The notes beneath the pieces are model-generated. The model searched no databases. It worked only from the letters and a program-made list of their open reading frames with translations, and was not told the DNA's origin. Both the position numbers and the translations under genes were made by a program. DNA of 64,000 nt from Astrocystis sublimbata (lineage: Eukaryota > Ascomycota > Sordariomycetes > Xylariales > Xylariaceae). The DNA lies in contig JAJNNY010000014.1 of assembly GCA_022453515.1 (NCBI GenBank), positions 620,001-684,000 on the forward strand, written 5' to 3'. Shown piece by piece: positions 60,301 to 64,000 of the stretch; the stretch's first letter is position 1, and every line of letters starts with the position of its first letter.

Positions 60301-63300
60301 TGTTGACCGACTCACCGTAAGTAGAACCTAGACCGTGGCAGGCAAGATCACGGCCAATTTGGGAGGCCAAGGTTCCTGCAACAGACCGATAATGGGGAAG
60401 TCGAGCGGGGCCTGCTAAGCGCAAGGTGTGATAGAACAAGACACGCCGGCCCTTCTAGATGAAGACGTTCTGGCACACAAATTCAATTGGGGAGTGCCGA
60501 TTCCGAGAAGTATGGTATGGCAGTTAATCGTCGCAGGTCCTTCCTATTACGTACTTCTCGATCGGAGTAAACAGTGTTTGGCGATGGACTCATAGTCATA
60601 CTTGGCATCATCTAAGTAGTAGCAAATTTCCACGCATACAAGCCAAGACGTAACGTAATTGAGGTTCCCGATGCGCCTGCAATGATTTGCAACTACCCCG
60701 GATTCTCAAGGCATTCGAGCACGATCATCTACTACGGCAAAGACGGCATTTAAGCCCAACTGTTCCGGAAGCTCTACTGCTTAATGAAACCGGAACTAAT
60801 AGGTCTACGTTTTACGCTATCGTCTGATCTCATATGAGCTAAGCAATAAGGCAAAATAGTCGACGAGTCCGGGCTTTAGCCCCTCCGACTAGAGTGGATA
60901 ATTATCAGATAGGTACCGGTACCGTGATCTGGCAATTGGCATGTATGAAGTCCGAGTGATTGTTGTACAGTAGAGGGGTAGATATAAATCGGACTGAAAA
61001 TCTTTCCATGGGCGGGCGAGGCGGGTAATACAGCTATATTTCAAGACGCATATAACTAGTCGATGTGGCAACTACAACGCTATTATCACCACAGAAGAAA
61101 TGAAAAAGATTCTTTCTATGGGCATAGGTTGATAGGGTTGCACTCCCCTACAGCCCGCCGAGCGATCCGCCCGTGCGGATCAGACAAATTCTGATCGTGA
61201 AGTGAGTGGCTGCTGGCACGTAGGGTGGGACTGCCTACCAAGTGGCAAGGACGCATTGTGGCTCTAGTGGCCTTTCGACAGAAGATGGCTAAACAACAAG
61301 CGGGCCACTCACGATGCCGTGTGCAGTATGTACACGGGATTCATATCCGGCCTCCGACGTCACGGGACAAATGCGAAGGGGGCAGGCTGAATTAAGCGCT
61401 TATTTGCTGACACGACCTGAGGCAGATCTGGGAGATCGCCAAGCCAAATTTGCGGAGATATCGCTTTCCAATGTGGGATCGCGCGTAGGACTAGACAGAC
61501 GCTGATGCGATGGGCCCTTCAGCTGCTTCGAGGCGGCTTAAAACCCACGAAGGCTGGATATTTAAAGCGCTAGATTCAGCCAAGAGGCGAACATTGGCAT
61601 GAGCAAATCACAGTGTTTTCGGTGGTTTATATTAAGCAATAAGGGTGGCGATAGTGAAGACAGTCTCTGATCAGCTTGTCGAATAAAGCCGCTTATAGGT
61701 GATATTATACTGTCCTGAGTCCTCAGGCCTGACCTAGCAGAACTAGTTTTCTTAGTTGTACAGCGACGCCGTGGCGCGACGGCACTATCGCTCGGTACTG
61801 TAATACTCAAGAGGCAGAACTTTGAGTCACCTACGGTCAGATGTGGCGGCCAACCATGTTCGCATATTCACCCTCTTTGAAGGTAAGATCTGTGCCAACG
61901 GACAGCATGATGCACGGCGTGATGGCGCACCAAGATAGACTGTGACACGAGAGGCGCTGAGGGCGAAACGGCAGGCCAAGGGGTTACAGTTGCATGTCGC
62001 CTTTGGAAAACGACTCGTCGATCGACCTGAATCGATCTCCTCCCGGCATGAAGGCTCCGGCCAACCGCCAGAACTCTGGGGGGCCAGCCAGCCCCGAGAC
62101 AGTGGCGACAGCATGAATCATGATCGTATACTCAACAGGCAACACTGGGTGTGAGTGGCAGAGCCTGGTCGACGCATGAACCTAGAGGTGGCTGGCCACA
62201 TCAGTTGATTACTTAGCCTAGTATTCGAAGTCCACACAGGCGAGAGGAAGCTCAAGGCAAAGCTCAGGATAGACATGGGCCATGAGGCCCCTGTCGGCGT
62301 TAGGCGCTGAGCAGCAGGCCGAACGGATGGCCATGACTTGGTCCGACGTAAGCTCAGCCTTGTAGAAGATGTTGTTCTCGACTGCCAAGCTTTCCGCGGT
62401 ATCACATATAGTCGTCTGGTCATGATGATCTAGCCCAACCGCGCACCTGACGGATGCTGCAAAGCCGCTGGCCATCATATCTGATGCACGTCTTGTTTCT
62501 CGTCCGATCAGTATGATGGCGTTGCCAGGCACACACCTTGGGGTGTAAGTCTGGTGAACGATGCCTATCTCGTAGGTGGTCAGGGTAGCAAATTCTAAGC
62601 GCTTATGGTGTCATATTGCAAACACAGGCGATGGTTGCTTACACATTATTAGAAGAATGTAGCAAAGAAGCAACAAGGAATGGGATGTATAGAAGTGCGA
62701 AATATGCCGATGAACAGCAGATTAGCGAGAGAGGTGAAGGACCGAACAGGGCCAGTGACGTATTGCCTCGCTAGGTACCTTTTAGGTAGGTTGGGACCTG
62801 TAGGCAGGTCCTAGGCTTTGATTTAGGTACTTTGCCTAAAGTCTCGGGCAGACCTAGATCAGCGCCTGGCACGCCTGGTAGGGCTCTCGGTAGGCGCTGA
62901 AGTTGTTACCACGACTACCCGGCCATGCCAGCGAGCCCTATAAGCCCTATATCTATATGTAAGGCTGGGGTCGGCGTGCGCTAAGCCATATCGGGCAGTG
63001 ACGCTGCAGTGACGAGACGGCAGTCACAGTTGCATCGTAAGTTTCGCATGCAATACCAGGGACACCACGCGCGCCTCGCCCTTTTCGCCTTATCACACGC
63101 AGGCACCGTCAGGTCTGCATCGAGAATTCGACCGGTGTACATCTGTTGCGCCTCATACCAAGGTGTCTGGAACTGTTCGCCGTGGCTGTGCAATTCTAGG
63201 CTTCTGGAGTTGTCGAGCAGAGTAATTGGCTGTCTCACGATTCGGGGTACATCAGAATCGCGACCGTTGCCCAGAGAGTCTAGGCGCTCTGTACTATGCC

Positions 63301-64000
63301 GGGAAAATCCCAAGCAGCGGCTCCGTTTAATCAAGGCTGTGATGCCAAGCTAGGACGTGTCAAGTATATCATATGTTATACCTGGGCGACTAGGTACTAA
63401 GCTCTTTCAACTGTTGAGCTGCGCAGGTATGTTGTCGATTTCTACTAGTACTGACTTACACGCTTACACGGATTCGCATGTAATACCGAGCAGGTGAGGA
63501 CTGAGGACGCACCATACGGGAACTTCCGTCCCTGCATCGCTATCGAAACCAGAATCTCCCAACGCCGACGAACGTCTTTATGCAGTGTACCTAGGTACGG
63601 TAGTTTGTGTGAACCCCGACCCAGACAACTCTCGGCCAATATCCGGCCAACACCCGGGAAATGGGCTTGAGGGCGAATTGCGGTTCCATTGTTTCCCGCA
63701 TTTCGTGATCGGTAGCTTCTTTTGTTTACCCCTGAGCGAGCGACGCCAGATCCGCACTACTCTCCGCACAAGCGTTGCGTGTCTCCATCATGGATTGCCG
63801 AAATTCACCAACAACCAACACTATCGTTGCTGTTGCCTCATCCGGGTTCCAATGCAACGGGAACTGCCGTTGAATAACATGATTGGTGAGGCGGGGAGGT
63901 TTCACGACATGATCACCAAAGAACATCTTCTATCACAGCTTAGACTCTTCACGACAACGCGGCGTGGGGCCGTACCGTTGAGCCTATAAGATGGGCTTTT
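54382..64000. other. Gene-poor region, no supported gene
   Basis: About 9.6 kb of mixed composition. Many short frames exist on both strands (for example 55292-55585 and 59787-60206), but none shows a known motif, a convincing start and splice pattern, or clear codon bias. It may be decayed transposon or subtelomere-like sequence, or a long regulatory or non-coding region. Confidence 0.5.
62218..62590 (-). CDS. Weak candidate: partial open frame of a small cysteine-containing protein
   Basis: An open frame runs about 120 codons to a stop at 62218 and extends 5' of its first ATG (62532) to an acceptor-like CTTAG near 62596. It reads evenly, with FAASVRCAVGLDHHDQTTICDTAE and MAHVYPELCLELPLACVDFEY, and has six cysteines counting one before the ATG. 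An upstream exon with a start could not be found. It may be a pseudogene or a chance frame. Confidence 0.25.

Noticed and set aside
1..64000. CRISPR arrays, bacterial operons or ribosome-binding sites
   Set aside because: The sequence is fungal nuclear DNA with introns; no spaced direct-repeat array exists.

Overview
The window is nuclear DNA of a filamentous ascomycete (Pezizomycotina). The evidence is short GT-AG introns (about 50-80 bp) in most genes, fungal-type multidomain secondary-metabolite enzymes, and clear orthologues of fungal housekeeping proteins. I could not place it to genus; nothing here separates Sordariomycetes from neighbouring classes with certainty.

Left flank (1-4.4 kb): the start of a triose-phosphate-type SLC35 transporter (minus strand, cut by the window edge) and the U2 snRNP splicing factor SF3b subunit 2 (CUS1). 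Both are ordinary core genes.

Centre (4.4-36 kb): a sugar-porter MFS gene followed by a probable polyketide biosynthetic gene cluster. It holds a first P450, a short-chain dehydrogenase, a secreted BBE-type flavin oxidase, a basic-region plus ankyrin (bANK, ToxE-like) regulator, a stand-alone C-methyltransferase of the kind normally built into non-reducing PKSs, an alpha/beta hydrolase of the af380/thiohydrolase type, an eight-exon highly reducing PKS (KS-AT-DH-psiMT-ER-KR-ACP, about 2421 aa) and a second P450. The PKS has no thioesterase and its own methyltransferase region has lost the SAM-binding signature. The likely logic is that the PKS builds a reduced chain, the free methyltransferase may supply a methyl group, the divergently transcribed hydrolase releases or transfers the chain, and the flavin oxidase, SDR and two P450s tailor it. 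The regulator sits in the middle, and an exact match to the published tox-box lies about 0.7 kb upstream of it.

Right flank (36-54.4 kb): a RIP-like AT-rich MITE, then a divergent XPG/GEN1-like protein that has lost several metal-binding acids, an F-box/LRR protein, the PRC2 subunit SUZ12, a tRNA-like sequence, a small LTR/TIR-like element, a small secreted six-cysteine protein with repeats, and an orphan 256-aa protein.

Right end (54.4-64 kb): about 9.6 kb without any gene I can support, only short scattered reading frames.

Gene models were spliced by hand from in-phase GT-AG junctions. Product names rest on motif recognition, not on database searches.
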